DNA from: Streptomyces sp. 2114.4
GTDB lineage: Bacteria > Actinomycetota > Actinomycetes > Streptomycetales > Streptomycetaceae
NCBI RefSeq assembly: GCF_900187385.1
Contig: NZ_FYEY01000001.1
Span: 4,402,001-4,466,000, forward strand
DNA length: 64,000 nucleotides
Direction of reading: 5' to 3'
Positions 16,615-25,029 of the stretch are shown here, in pieces (position 1 is the stretch's first letter; each line of letters begins with the position of its first letter). The translations under genes were made by a program, and so were the position numbers. The notes beneath the pieces were generated by a model. That model ran no database searches, was not told where the DNA came from, and saw nothing but the letters and a program-made list of their open reading frames with translations.

Positions 16615-18006
16615 TTACGCGGCGCTGGGCGCCGGGGCGGTCCACTGGTTGTTGCGCATGAGGGTGTACTTGATGTCCACCAGCCGCGGGGCGATGGTCA
16701 GGGAGAGCTGCTCGGCCGGGTGGAGGTGGCCGGCGTCGTCCTGTTCGGCGCGCCAGACGCGGTAGTCGAGGTTGGGGTAGGCGGGGTTGATCCCGATCTC
16801 GCCTTTGGGCATCGTGCCGTTGAACGGGGCGACGATGTCCATGTGGTTCCAGTAGTTCCAGGCTTGCAGGGCCTTGTACTGGTCGAAGTAGAAGTAGAAG
16901 TCGGGGTAGCGGCCGAAGGTGCGCAGTTCCCGGTGGATGAGGTGGCCCAGGAGAGGGCCAAGCTGGGTGGAGAGGGCGTCGAATTCCCAGCGTGTGTGGT
17001 GCCGGGCTTCCGGGGCCTCTCCAGGAGCGAAGAGCCGGGCTGCGATGAGGTGGCTGATGCGTTCGACCAGGTAGTCGGCCGCGTGGTTGATCTCGATGGT
17101 CGGGTCGACCTGGTGGATGAGGTCGGCCAGCTGGCTGGGCCGGGGGCGGAACCTCGCGAGGTCGAACTTGCCCGCCATGTTCGGGTAGGAGGCGAAGAGC
17201 ATCTCCTTGTACAGCCAGTTGTTCAGCTCTCCGATGTCGGCCAGGCGTCGCGTGTGCTGTGAGGCTGAATGGAGCATCAGGTACTCCGCCAGTGCCTCGA
17301 AGTAGAGGTAGCCCAGGATCGGCAGGCGGGGGATGGTCTCGTCGAGCAGGCCGAGGAAGGGCCTGGCGGCGATGCGCGTACCTCGGTAAGCCACGGCCGC
17401 TGCGGTGGCGAGGAAGGCGGCGGAGTTCTTCACCCTGGCCACGACGGTCTCGCGTAAGCGGTGCCGCTCGCTCTTGCTCAGCAGGTATTCGAGGTGGCAG
17501 TAGATCCGCAGGTGGATGAGGCCGAGGCGCAGATAGTCCACTCCCGCCAGCCCTTGGTACGCCTGCGGCGGGGTGTTGATCTCGAAGATCAGCGGGGTGG
17601 GTACGCGGTCGGTGACGCCGAGCTTGGCCAGGAAGGCCGGCGCTTCCCTGGTCAGGACATACGCGGCCAGGTTGTGCATCCGCAGGCCCCGGTCCGTAGC
17701 CGTGAGCGGGGCGCAGTAGATGCTGCCGACGAGGCAGCCCCCGGACGGGTAGAGGACCCCTTGCTCGTTGATCTGCTCCAGTGCGTGGGTGACGTGGAGG
17801 AGGTGCAGTGTGCCGTTGCCGTTGAGGGCGTCGAAGAGGGAGTTCTGCTGCAGCAGGCGCCCGTTCGGTGTGGCGGCCAGTCGCTCGTCCCAGATTGCCG
17901 ACTGCTGGGCCAGCGGATCGTTTGTGTCGGCGGGGCTGGGGATGAGGGCGGTGTCGTAGAAGGCGTGGGCGTCGGCCCAGAGATGGTAGGCGTCGAGGAA
18001 GTCCAT
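16615..18006 (-). CDS. Unknown 463-aa cargo protein
   Basis: I do not recognise this protein. It is rich in Tyr, Leu and His, has no signal peptide or obvious membrane segment, and reads as a soluble, mostly helical protein. Notable conserved-looking stretches are LIFEINTPPQAYQGL, FYFYFDQYKALQAWNYW and EIGINPAYPNLDYRVW. No nucleotide-binding or catalytic signature was found. The start is set at the ATG at 18006, two bases after the HD gene stop. A longer frame to 18165 would overlap that gene and is Arg/Pro-rich. Tight spacing with the HD and methyltransferase genes suggests one pathway. Confidence 0.75.
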   Translation of the reverse strand: MDFLDAYHLWADAHAFYDTALIPSPADTNDPLAQQSAIWDERLAATPNGRLLQQNSLFDALNGNGTLHLLHVTHALEQINEQGVLYPSGGCLVGSIYCAPLTATDRGLRMHNLAAYVLTREAPAFLAKLGVTDRVPTPLIFEINTPPQAYQGLAGVDYLRLGLIHLRIYCHLEYLLSKSERHRLRETVVARVKNSAAFLATAAAVAYRGTRIAARPFLGLLDETIPRLPILGYLYFEALAEYLMLHSASQHTRRLADIGELNNWLYKEMLFASYPNMAGKFDLARFRPRPSQLADLIHQVDPTIEINHAADYLVERISHLIAARLFAPGEAPEARHHTRWEFDALSTQLGPLLGHLIHRELRTFGRYPDFYFYFDQYKALQAWNYWNHMDIVAPFNGTMPKGEIGINPAYPNLDYRVWRAEQDDAGHLHPAEQLSLTIAPRLVDIKYTLMRNNQWTAPAPSAA

Positions 18007-18008
18007 GG

Positions 18009-18773
18009 TTACGCCAGCTCCTTCTCCGCAAGCGCGTACAGGACGGCTGCCGGGCTGTGCGCGCCGGCCAGGTGGGCCTTCTCGGAGATGCTCACGAGGT
18101 CGAAGGCGAGGCTGTGGAAGGTGTCGAAGGCGGGTTCTTTGATGTGCTGGGCGTTCGGCCACCACCTGGTCTTCGGCAGGCGGTAGCGGTCCAGGGCGTC
18201 GGCGGCCTTCACCACGTCGCAGATGACCTGGCTCCGCAGGTAGTCGGCCTGGTCGTCGGGGCTGAACGCGCTGTACGGCACGTCGTGCAGCCGGATGGTG
18301 GTGGCGGCCCGTGTGACGCGACGCGGTGTGGCCGTGAGGTCGAAGCGGCCCCAGACCGTGTCCGCGTTGGCGGCGAGCCAGATCGCCGCGCGTTCCCCGT
18401 GCCCCCGGTCGTCCTTGTCGTGATGGCGCTGGCAGTCGTGGACGGCAGCGGCCACGATGACGGTGGTGGTGTCGGCGTCGTCCAAGCCGTGCGCCTCGGC
18501 GAGGACGGCGGCCAGTGTTGCGGTACGCATGGCGTGCCGGACGCCGTGGATCGAGTCGTACAGCCGGGGCTCGGCCAGCCAGCCGCGCGGCAGTGCGGCC
18601 CGTCGCAGGAGGTACTGCGACAGCGGCCGAAGGGCCGGTTGCGGTGAGGGCTGGAGGTCAGGCCGGTTGGTGGCGATCCAGTCGATGGTGGCCCAGTCCA
18701 TGTACTGGTGGAGCGGCAGCTGCCCGCGGGCAGCAAGGTCGATCAGGCTTGCGGTCGCTGGGGTCGTGCTCAT
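18009..18773 (-). CDS. HD-domain phosphohydrolase
   Basis: This 254-residue protein has the metal-binding pattern of the HD superfamily. SIHGVRHAMR supplies the first His, AAAVHDCQRHHDKD gives the HD doublet, and the distal Asp is probably in VVKAADALDR. HD enzymes cleave phosphomonoesters or phosphodiesters of nucleotides and second messengers; which one is used here cannot be told. The ATG at 18773 follows AGGGGGTGG. It lies between the CYTH protein (upstream) and the unknown 463-residue protein (downstream), all closely spaced. Confidence 0.85.
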   Translation of the reverse strand: MSTTPATASLIDLAARGQLPLHQYMDWATIDWIATNRPDLQPSPQPALRPLSQYLLRRAALPRGWLAEPRLYDSIHGVRHAMRTATLAAVLAEAHGLDDADTTTVIVAAAVHDCQRHHDKDDRGHGERAAIWLAANADTVWGRFDLTATPRRVTRAATTIRLHDVPYSAFSPDDQADYLRSQVICDVVKAADALDRYRLPKTRWWPNAQHIKEPAFDTFHSLAFDLVSISEKAHLAGAHSPAAVLYALAEKELA

Positions 18774-18812
18774 CAGTGCCCACCCCCTGGTGGTCTCCGC
18801 GGTGACGTGCTC

Positions 18813-19397
18813 CTATCGGATGGGCGCGGCCTGCCGCTCGCGCTCCTTGCGTTCCTTCTCAGCGGCTTCGAAGGCGGCGGTGAACTCAGCCAGTTCCTGC
18901 TCGGTCATCAGGGCGACACCCAGCTCGTCGGCGACGTCCGTGATCTTGGCGGCTGCCTCGGCACGCGCGGCGTCGGGGGCGTCGTCGTCCAGCAGGACCT
19001 CGAATTCGGCGTGGTAACCCCATGCCTCGCTCCACTTGACCGCGATCTCGACACCGCCGAAGCGGAAGTTGTGCCGAAGATTGGACGCCTCGTGCATCGC
19101 TCCCTCGAACCCGAGAGCGTTGAACACCTTCACCGCGGCATCCACGTCGGCCGGGGCGATGGCGAACTCGGTCTCCGCGAATGCGGCGCCCTGCCCGATC
19201 TTGCTTCCCTTGAGGGTGATCTTGGCGGTGCCGGCAGCCGTGTTGTCGGTGACCTTCAGCAACTGGTCCGGCAGCACGTAGAAGTAGATGTGCTTGTCGT
19301 CGGGCCCCAGGTCTTCGCCGTCCCTCTTCAGACGGTCGACGAGCTGGTCACGGGCCTCTCTGCTGAAGCGGGCACGCATCTCGATCTCGATGGGCAT
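18813..19397 (-). CDS. CYTH-domain protein (CyaB/ThTPase-like)
   Basis: This 194-residue protein begins with EIEMRARF, a variant of the CYTH ExExK motif with Arg in the Lys place. It continues with AKITLKGSK, the acidic pair in AETEFAI and KWSEAWGYHAEFEVLLDD, matching the alternating basic and acidic strands of a triphosphate tunnel. CYTH enzymes bind triphosphate substrates (class IV adenylate cyclase, thiamine triphosphatase, inorganic triphosphatase). The start is the ATG at 19397 behind AGGAGG with 9-base spacing, not the upstream ATG at 19424. It is part of the cargo run with HD and NDK-like genes, which supports nucleotide or polyphosphate chemistry. Confidence 0.8.
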   Translation of the reverse strand: MPIEIEMRARFSREARDQLVDRLKRDGEDLGPDDKHIYFYVLPDQLLKVTDNTAAGTAKITLKGSKIGQGAAFAETEFAIAPADVDAAVKVFNALGFEGAMHEASNLRHNFRFGGVEIAVKWSEAWGYHAEFEVLLDDDAPDAARAEAAAKITDVADELGVALMTEQELAEFTAAFEAAEKERKERERQAAPIR

Positions 19398-19561
19398 GGG
19401 CGTATCGCCTCCTGAATCAGGCATGACGGAGCCATCCGGACCGGCGCCAGGGGGATGGGTAGCCGGTTCGGGCGGCTGCTGCTTCTGCGGTTGTGGGTCA
19501 GGGGCGGGGCGGTGCGGCCGTCACTCGGCCCGGCTCACCACCCCGCCGGATGGATCACTGG

Positions 19562-19861
19562 TCAGTCCAGGTCGCCGAAGCGTTCCCGGACCACGCCCTC
19601 GTGCAGGTAGGTCGGGAGCTGGACGCCCCCCACCGAGGTGCGGCTGGTGGCCACCTGCTCCTCGGTGTCGCTGGGGAAGCCCTCCAGGAGTCGCAGGCAC
19701 TGCTGCACCCACTCACGGGACTTGGGCCGGTCCCCCAGGTCGCGGTGGCGTACCGCCAGGACGTACGCGGTCTCGGTGGCGGCCCACCGGTCTGTCGTCA
19801 GTTCGCGCTGGAAGACGGACTCCAGCTCATCGGCGGAGGCCAGGCGGGTCTGGATGGTCAT
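19562..19861 (-). CDS. Small hypothetical protein, 99 aa
   Basis: No family is recognised. It is a soluble, mildly acidic helical protein with a TPR-like look in the middle (AATETAYVLAVRHRDLGDRPKSRE). The ATG at 19861 follows GAGGGGA at good spacing, so it is probably translated. It lies between the NDK-like and CYTH genes on the same strand and probably belongs to their operon. Confidence 0.65.
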   Translation of the reverse strand: MTIQTRLASADELESVFQRELTTDRWAATETAYVLAVRHRDLGDRPKSREWVQQCLRLLEGFPSDTEEQVATSRTSVGGVQLPTYLHEGVVRERFGDLD

Positions 19862-19940
19862 CGTTTCCCCTCAGAAGTTCGGTCGTGCACTGATGGTGCT
19901 CAACGCATCGGCGCCCCCGCGGTGACGCCGTAACCCGCCG

Positions 19941-20450
19941 CTAGTAGGTGTAGAGCTCCGCGAGGGTCTTGTAGTCGTGCAGCTCGTCCTTGTCGAACCA
20001 CAGCTCAAGCTCCTGCTGCGCTTCCTCCTTGTTGCCGGAGGCGTGCACGAGGTTGGCCACGGCCTTGCCCGAGGCGATGCTGCCCGCGGCGCTGTAGTGC
20101 GAGAAGTCGCCCCGCACCGTTCCCGCCGGCGCCTGGTTCGGGTACGTGCTGCCGACGATCTTCCGCACCGTGGCGATGGCGTCGAACCCTTCCAGCACCA
20201 GTGCGATGACCGGCCCCTGCTGCATGAACGTCGACGTGACGCGGTAGACGTCCGATCCCAGCCGCTCCTCCAGATCGAAGTAGTGCCGCCGGGTGAACTC
20301 CTCGTCCATCCACTTCATCTTGGTGCCGACGATCTTCAGCGCGGCTTCCTCGAACCGGGTGATGATCCTTCCCGCCAGGCCACGCACGAGCGCATCGGGC
20401 TTGAGCAGGACGAGCGTGCGCTCAACCGGGTTTGCCTGATCCTCAGCCAT
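19941..20450 (-). CDS. Divergent nucleoside-diphosphate-kinase-like protein
   Basis: This 169-residue protein has the NDK fold signature. TLVLLKPDALVRGLAGRII at the N-terminus carries the conserved Lys, and PVIALVLEG and VRKIVGSTYPNQAPAGTVRGDF follow. The phosphoacceptor His is kept in NLVHASGNKEEAQQELELWF. In housekeeping NDKs that site reads HGSDS, and here it is HASGN. NDKs move the gamma phosphate between nucleoside tri- and diphosphates through this His. Core Streptomyces genes include a separate ndk elsewhere, so this is an accessory copy with possibly altered specificity. It heads the minus-strand cargo operon and diverges from the HTH-Nudix gene. Confidence 0.85.
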   Translation of the reverse strand: MAEDQANPVERTLVLLKPDALVRGLAGRIITRFEEAALKIVGTKMKWMDEEFTRRHYFDLEERLGSDVYRVTSTFMQQGPVIALVLEGFDAIATVRKIVGSTYPNQAPAGTVRGDFSHYSAAGSIASGKAVANLVHASGNKEEAQQELELWFDKDELHDYKTLAELYTY

Positions 20451-20587
20451 GGGGTCCCTTTCGGTTTGTCAGCATGGAGATTGACGGCAGGTCAGCCATC
20501 AGGTAGCTGAGGTTACCGGCGCTTACTTGCTCGTCCGGACGCTCGGACCTTCGCTCGGATGGCGGACAGCGGAAGGCGACACGATAG

Positions 20588-20614
20588 GGCTGAAAACAAG
20601 GGCCTATTTCAGCC
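20588..20614. promoter_or_regulatory. Inverted repeat in the NDK/Nudix divergent region
   Basis: GGCTGAAA (20588-20595) and TTTCAGCC (20607-20614) form a perfect 8+8 bp inverted repeat with an 11-base spacer. They lie in the 404 bp between two divergent cargo transcripts. An operator for both directions is inferred. The HTH-Nudix protein encoded next door is a possible ligand. Nothing else was identified in 20451-20854. Confidence 0.5.
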
Positions 20615-20854
20615 AAGTGCGATGGCACGCCTACTTGTTGGGGGTCCTCGCCTAGACTCTCCTTTTGGTCGACCGGCGCTTTTGCGCACAGGCGGGTTGG
20701 CCGCTCAGGGGGTCTCCTGCGGCTCATTCCGCCCTGGCGACCATCATTCTTCCGAGTCACCCACGGGGCGGCCATGAAGCGCCAGTGCAGCCGGAGTGCA
20801 CCTTCAGTGCGTGAGCTCCTGCACTGAGAGCGGGGCGAAGGAGGAGGGTGGACT

Positions 20855-21514
20855 GTGGATGTGATCGAAGTCTGGAGCGGCCGCCACGCCTGCCTGCTGC
20901 AGTCGGCTCTGCGCCTCACCAATGAACAGTTCGCGGCCCGGCTGGGCATCGCGGTACGGACCGTGGCGGCCTGGCACGCTGACCCAGCTGTAGTGCCGCG
21001 CAAGGAGATGCAACAGCTCCTCGATACCGTCCACGAGAAGGCTCCGGCAACGGCACGACAGCGGTTCACGCTCCTGGTCTCCGGTGAACGAGGGTCGTCC
21101 GCGCCGAGCGCAGTGGGTGCGCAAGCCCTGCGCGTTGCGATCGCCGTGGTCATACGTGAGAGCGAGGTGCTGCTGGTCTGCCGGCGAGACGATGACGCAA
21201 CGGGCCTCAGCTGGCAGTTCCCGGCAGGCGTGATCAAACCGGGCGCCAAGGCCGAGACCGCGACCGTGCGGGAAACGCTGGATGAGACCGGCGTGCACTG
21301 CGCGATCCGGCAGCATCTCGGAAACCGGCTTCACCCGGTGACCGGCGTCCTGTGCGAATACTTCCTGTGCGAGTACCTCGCGGGCCAGGCCACCAACTCC
21401 GATGCCGTCGAGAACATCGACGTGATGTGGGTTCCCAGAAACGCGGTGACCCGTTTCATCCCCGTCGATACGATCTTCCCACCCGTGCTTGCCGTCCTGG
21501 AGGAGCAGACATGA
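20855..21514 (+). CDS. HTH domain fused to a degenerate Nudix domain
   Basis: This is a 219-residue protein. Residues about 14-60 resemble an XRE-type helix-turn-helix (LTNEQFAARLGIAVRTVAAW). From about residue 95 a Nudix fold follows, with box GVIKPGAKAETATVRETLDETG. The first Glu of the consensus box is Ala and the REUxEE core reads RETLDE, so hydrolysis may be weak. Such fusions can act as regulators that sense a nucleotide-type ligand. Its stop overlaps the start of the next, canonical Nudix gene by 4 bases. It is divergent to the NDK-like operon. Confidence 0.8.
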   Translation: MDVIEVWSGRHACLLQSALRLTNEQFAARLGIAVRTVAAWHADPAVVPRKEMQQLLDTVHEKAPATARQRFTLLVSGERGSSAPSAVGAQALRVAIAVVIRESEVLLVCRRDDDATGLSWQFPAGVIKPGAKAETATVRETLDETGVHCAIRQHLGNRLHPVTGVLCEYFLCEYLAGQATNSDAVENIDVMWVPRNAVTRFIPVDTIFPPVLAVLEEQT

Positions 21515-21924
21515 CGCAGCAGACAGCCGATGAGCGACCCGGCATTGCAGCGGCCATCATCGTTCACGAGGGACGCGTTCTGATGGTCCGGCGCCGGGTC
21601 AGTGAGGGGAAGCTCTCCTGGCAGTTCCCGGCCGGCGAAGTCGAGCCCGGCGAAACCCGCGAGGACGCCGCTGTGCGGGAGGCCAAAGAGGAGACCGGCC
21701 TGGACGTCTCCTCCGTCAAGCTGCTGGGCGAGCGTGTCCACCCGGCAACGGGCCGGCTGATGTCCTACACGGCCTGCGACGTGGTCAGCGGAACCGCGCA
21801 CGTCGCGGACACCGAGGAACTGGCCGAGCTTGCCTGGGTTGCGCATGACCAGATCCCCGAGTACGTCCCGTACGGCCTGTTCGGGCCGGTGCAGGAATAC
21901 CTGGACGCCGCTCTCGCCAGCTAG
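21511..21924 (+). CDS. Nudix hydrolase
   Basis: This is a 137-residue stand-alone Nudix enzyme with a full box, GEVEPGETREDAAVREAKEE followed by TGL. Nudix enzymes hydrolyse nucleoside diphosphates linked to another group, using the box glutamates to bind Mg. The substrate cannot be told from sequence. The ATG at 21511 overlaps the upstream HTH-Nudix stop (ATGA), so the two are translationally coupled. This copy is complete where its upstream partner is degenerate, suggesting an enzyme and sensor pair. Confidence 0.9.
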   Translation: MTQQTADERPGIAAAIIVHEGRVLMVRRRVSEGKLSWQFPAGEVEPGETREDAAVREAKEETGLDVSSVKLLGERVHPATGRLMSYTACDVVSGTAHVADTEELAELAWVAHDQIPEYVPYGLFGPVQEYLDAALAS

Positions 21925-22070
21925 CCACCCCGCCCCACGCTGTCTCCTGCGTACGGCCTGAAGGGCGGCACGGGAAAGCCTGATGTCTTCCTTCGCGACG
22001 AGCGGGAGAGGACATCAGCCGTGCAGAGTCCAGAACCGCATCACTTCTGCCGACAGCTTGGAGTCCCCGC

Positions 22071-22628
22071 GTGACCGATCAGCCTGACCAGCAGACCAAG
22101 AAGCCCTTCCTGTACATCGTCGTCTGCGCAGCCGGAATCGCTGGCGATGTCGGCAAGCTGATCACGGCTGCCCAGGAGGCGAACTGGGACGTAGGCGTCA
22201 TCGCCACCCCGCAGGGCCTCGGCTTCGTCGACGCCGACGCCTTGGCGGCCCAGACCGGCTGCCCCATCCGTCCGGCATGGCGCTCGGCCGGAGACCCGCG
22301 TCCGCTGCCGCCCGCCGACGCCATCGCGGTCGCCCCGGCCACCTTCAATACGATCAACAAGTGGGCAGCTGGGATCTCCGACACCCTTGCGGTGGGCATC
22401 CTGTGCGAGGCGTACGGCTTCGGCATCCCCACCGCCGTCTTGCCGTACGTGAACTCGGTCCTGGACGCCCACCCCGCGTACCGGCAGAGTCTGGAGCGGC
22501 TACGTGGGATGGGCGTCCTGATCGGCTCGTATGAGCCGCACCTGCCGAAGGCCGGCGGCGGGGCCGACCGTTTCCGTTGGGAAGAGGCGCTGGAATTGCT
22601 TACTCCCCGAGTGTCTGCCCCATCGTGA
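22071..22628 (+). CDS. Flavoprotein, PPC-decarboxylase-like
   Basis: This 185-residue protein has the HFCD/flavoprotein fold. LYIVVCAAGIAGDVGKLI forms the first strand and loop, and the signature APATFNTINKWAAGISDTLA matches the flavin-binding PATxNT region. Relatives decarboxylate phosphopantothenoylcysteine or peptide C-terminal cysteines, or act as prenyltransferases. The proper substrate here is unknown. It lies 146 bases after the second Nudix gene on the same strand and may share its transcript. Its stop abuts the stop of the convergent relaxase gene with no gap. Confidence 0.85.
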   Translation: MTDQPDQQTKKPFLYIVVCAAGIAGDVGKLITAAQEANWDVGVIATPQGLGFVDADALAAQTGCPIRPAWRSAGDPRPLPPADAIAVAPATFNTINKWAAGISDTLAVGILCEAYGFGIPTAVLPYVNSVLDAHPAYRQSLERLRGMGVLIGSYEPHLPKAGGGADRFRWEEALELLTPRVSAPS

Positions 22629-24335
22629 TCAGCGCCGCCGTCCTTGGGATGGCTGCGACGATCGAATTGCCGCCGCGGTGTGGGCCGGAGCCGGAACAAT
22701 GGGGCCTTGCGTAACGCTGCGAGCCTTGGCGGCCTGCGCCCGTGGGCTGGGGGCGTGGCGTTCACCGAGGCGGCGGACGCGCCAGGTCAGTGCACGGGCG
22801 GGGTTGCGAGCGTCATCCAGCGTGCGCTGGCCCAGTGCCTGGTCGAGGACGGTGGCTGCGTTGTGCCCAGTAGCTTCTGCCTCGGCGAGCACGGTGGCGA
22901 GTGCCTCCCGGGCGGGGTCGTTCAGGATGCGCCCGGCGTGCTCGGGTACCACCTGCTGGAGGTGGTGGGCGAGACGGTGTTTCGTTGGGAGGCTGGGGGC
23001 GCGGTGCGCGAGGACGGTCAGGACCGGCTCGGCGGTCTGCTCGTACGCAGACTGCAGGTGGACGAGGGCCTGCTTGGCTGCGGCTTCCTGCTGGGCGTGT
23101 TGGCGGGTGCGGTGCCAGTGCACCGCAACGGCCACCGCCGTGAGCATGGTGTCCAGGAGCATGGCGAACCCGGCGCCGTCCCTGTCCTGGGGCCGGTCGC
23201 GCCAGATCGTCTGCATGCTGCGGCGCAGGACGCGGGCGCTGTCGCGATCGCCGGTTATGCGGGAGCGGGTGGCGCGCTCGAAGGCAGCGGCGGCCTGTTC
23301 GAGGTCGGCCTTCACCGCCGCCGGTGCGGTGACCGGTAGCAGGTCCAGTGCTCCACCGAGTGCTTCCAGCTGGCCCTGGGCCACTGTGTCGTCACTGCCG
23401 GCTAGGTGGCTGGGGATGCGTTCGGTGGCGGCGGTGGCCTGATGCCACGGATTGCCCGGCAGGGCAGTGACCGGTTCGGGGCTGGTGGCGGCGAGGCGTT
23501 TGCGGATCTGGGGCAAGGACAGGTCGGGGGAGAGAGTCGAGCCCGCGTAGAACACCGGCTCGCCCTTGTCATTGGTGTCGCCGGGCAGGGCGAAGTTGCA
23601 GCCGAGCGCGTCGCCGGAAGGGCCGAGCTTGAGGCGCACGGTCACGTCCGTCGCCTCCAGCAGGGCGAAGAACTCCGCCTCGTCGGCCGCGGCGGCCACC
23701 GCGCGGCGCACCCGCAGGCGCAGGACGTCGCGGGCGGCGGCGTCGTGGCCCAGGCGCTTGGCCTTGAAGTGCTCCTTGCTGGTGGTGCGCTTGGCAGCGG
23801 TGCCGTCACCCGGCTTCAACCGCCTCAGCCCGTAGTTGACTTCGATCTGGCGGGCCTCGCGCTGGACGGCGCGCTGGTCGTGGTCGCGGTTGGGGCGTTT
23901 GCCGTCTTGGCGTACGAGGGTGGCGGCGATGTGGATGTGGTCGTCGGCGTGGCGGACGGCGACCCAGCGGCAGGCTTCGTCGTCTCCTTCGGGGGCGATG
24001 CCGGCGGCGGCCACGATCCGGCGGGCGATGTCGGCCCACTGGGTGTCGGTGAGGATTGGGTCTTCGGGGGAGGCGCGGACGGGGCAGTGCCACACGGTGT
24101 GCTTGGGTGCCTTGTCGCCCAGCATCTTCACGGGCTGGTTGAGCTGTGCGGTGAGCTGGTCCTCCACGTCCTTCGGGTCGCGGTGGGTGCTGCGGCCGGG
24201 GTCGGGGGCGAAGTCGTTCCAGGAGGCCACCAGGTGCGGATCGGTGTGCTCGTTGGCCCGGCCTTTGCCGAAGAGGTAGCGGATTGTGCGGCGCGTGGCG
24301 TCTGGGCCCGTGCCGAGGATGATCTTCGGTATCAC
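22629..24335 (-). CDS. MobA-type relaxase
   Basis: This is a 568-residue relaxase. The three-His metal motif is seen in VRHADDHIHIAATLVRQDG at about residue 150, and the N-terminus (MIPKIILGTGPDATRRTIRY) holds a candidate catalytic Tyr. The C-terminal 300 residues are Ala-rich and helical without a clear helicase domain. It would nick at oriT and lead transfer of the single strand. Its start lies 4 bases after mobC, the usual mobC-mobA order. No type IV coupling or FtsK-type ATPase was found in the window, so transfer would need a helper element. Confidence 0.85.
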   Translation of the reverse strand: MIPKIILGTGPDATRRTIRYLFGKGRANEHTDPHLVASWNDFAPDPGRSTHRDPKDVEDQLTAQLNQPVKMLGDKAPKHTVWHCPVRASPEDPILTDTQWADIARRIVAAAGIAPEGDDEACRWVAVRHADDHIHIAATLVRQDGKRPNRDHDQRAVQREARQIEVNYGLRRLKPGDGTAAKRTTSKEHFKAKRLGHDAAARDVLRLRVRRAVAAAADEAEFFALLEATDVTVRLKLGPSGDALGCNFALPGDTNDKGEPVFYAGSTLSPDLSLPQIRKRLAATSPEPVTALPGNPWHQATAATERIPSHLAGSDDTVAQGQLEALGGALDLLPVTAPAAVKADLEQAAAAFERATRSRITGDRDSARVLRRSMQTIWRDRPQDRDGAGFAMLLDTMLTAVAVAVHWHRTRQHAQQEAAAKQALVHLQSAYEQTAEPVLTVLAHRAPSLPTKHRLAHHLQQVVPEHAGRILNDPAREALATVLAEAEATGHNAATVLDQALGQRTLDDARNPARALTWRVRRLGERHAPSPRAQAAKARSVTQGPIVPAPAHTAAAIRSSQPSQGRRR

Positions 24336-24339
24336 CGGC

Positions 24340-24945
24340 TCACCGTGCCTCTGTGACCCGGGCGACGGCGGTGTCCAACTCGGCGATGGACGCCTCGACC
24401 CGGTCCAGGAGCCGTTGGACGGTGTCGGGGTGGGGCCAGGCGCCGTCCTTGTTGAGGTGCCAGGTGAGCTGGTTGAGGTTGTTGCCGATGCCGCCGAGCT
24501 GCCGGTTGGCGGCCATCAGTGCCTTCACCATGGCGCGGTAGTCGGCGACGGCTGCGGTGGGGTCGTCGGCACGGGCGGCAGCGAGCGAGCACTCGGCGAC
24601 GTAGCCGCCAGGGTTCATGCGGCTGAGGTCGGCGGCGTTCTTCACGAGGGCGAGTTCGTCGTCGTTGTAGCGGGGAGAGATGCGGTGCTCGCGCAGCTGC
24701 TTGTCACGCAGTCGACGACGCGGCGCGGGCTTGGGCGGCACGTTCGACGACTGCTCGATGGCCCCTCCTGCGGTCGGCTCCCCTGGGCCGGCCGACTCCG
24801 GTGCCTCCTCGGCGCCGGATGCCTTCGCCTCCTCCGGGGCGGAGGCCGGGTAAGGACTCCTTACCCGACAACTTGCTGCGCGTGAGACGGGGGCGGTGGT
24901 CATCTCAGGCTGAGGGATGAGGGGTTCGTGGTGCTGGTCGTGCAT
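24340..24945 (-). CDS. MobC-like relaxosome protein
   Basis: This 201-residue protein has a C-terminal region with the MobC pattern (NRQLGGIGNNLNQLTWHLNK). Before it lies a ribbon-helix-helix-like segment (RISPRYNDDELALVKNAADLSRM). The first 85 residues are low-complexity Ala/Pro/Glu. The start is the ATG at 24945 behind GGAGAA; the frame continues to 25026 without support. MobC proteins bind near oriT and help the relaxase open the nic site. It is directly upstream of the relaxase gene and downstream of a strong hairpin at 24995-25029. Confidence 0.85.
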   Translation of the reverse strand: MHDQHHEPLIPQPEMTTAPVSRAASCRVRSPYPASAPEEAKASGAEEAPESAGPGEPTAGGAIEQSSNVPPKPAPRRRLRDKQLREHRISPRYNDDELALVKNAADLSRMNPGGYVAECSLAAARADDPTAAVADYRAMVKALMAANRQLGGIGNNLNQLTWHLNKDGAWPHPDTVQRLLDRVEASIAELDTAVARVTEAR

Positions 24946-24994
24946 GGATCGGTTCTCCGTGGGTGCTGGTGTCGGGTGCCCCGCTGTAGCGGTG

Positions 24995-25029
24995 CCCGTG
25001 TCCCCGCGCTGTCGGCACGGGGACACGGG
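24995..25029. other. Strong hairpin upstream of mobC (oriT or terminator)
   Basis: CCCGTGTCCCCG (24995-25006) and CGGGGACACGGG (25018-25029) make a perfect 12-bp stem with an 11-base loop. A short CCGC-TGTA-GCGG hairpin lies next to it. It sits between the DUF2637 gene and mobC. No T-run follows on either strand. Relaxases often recognise such inverted repeats at oriT, but it could also be the terminator of the DUF2637 gene. Confidence 0.5.
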
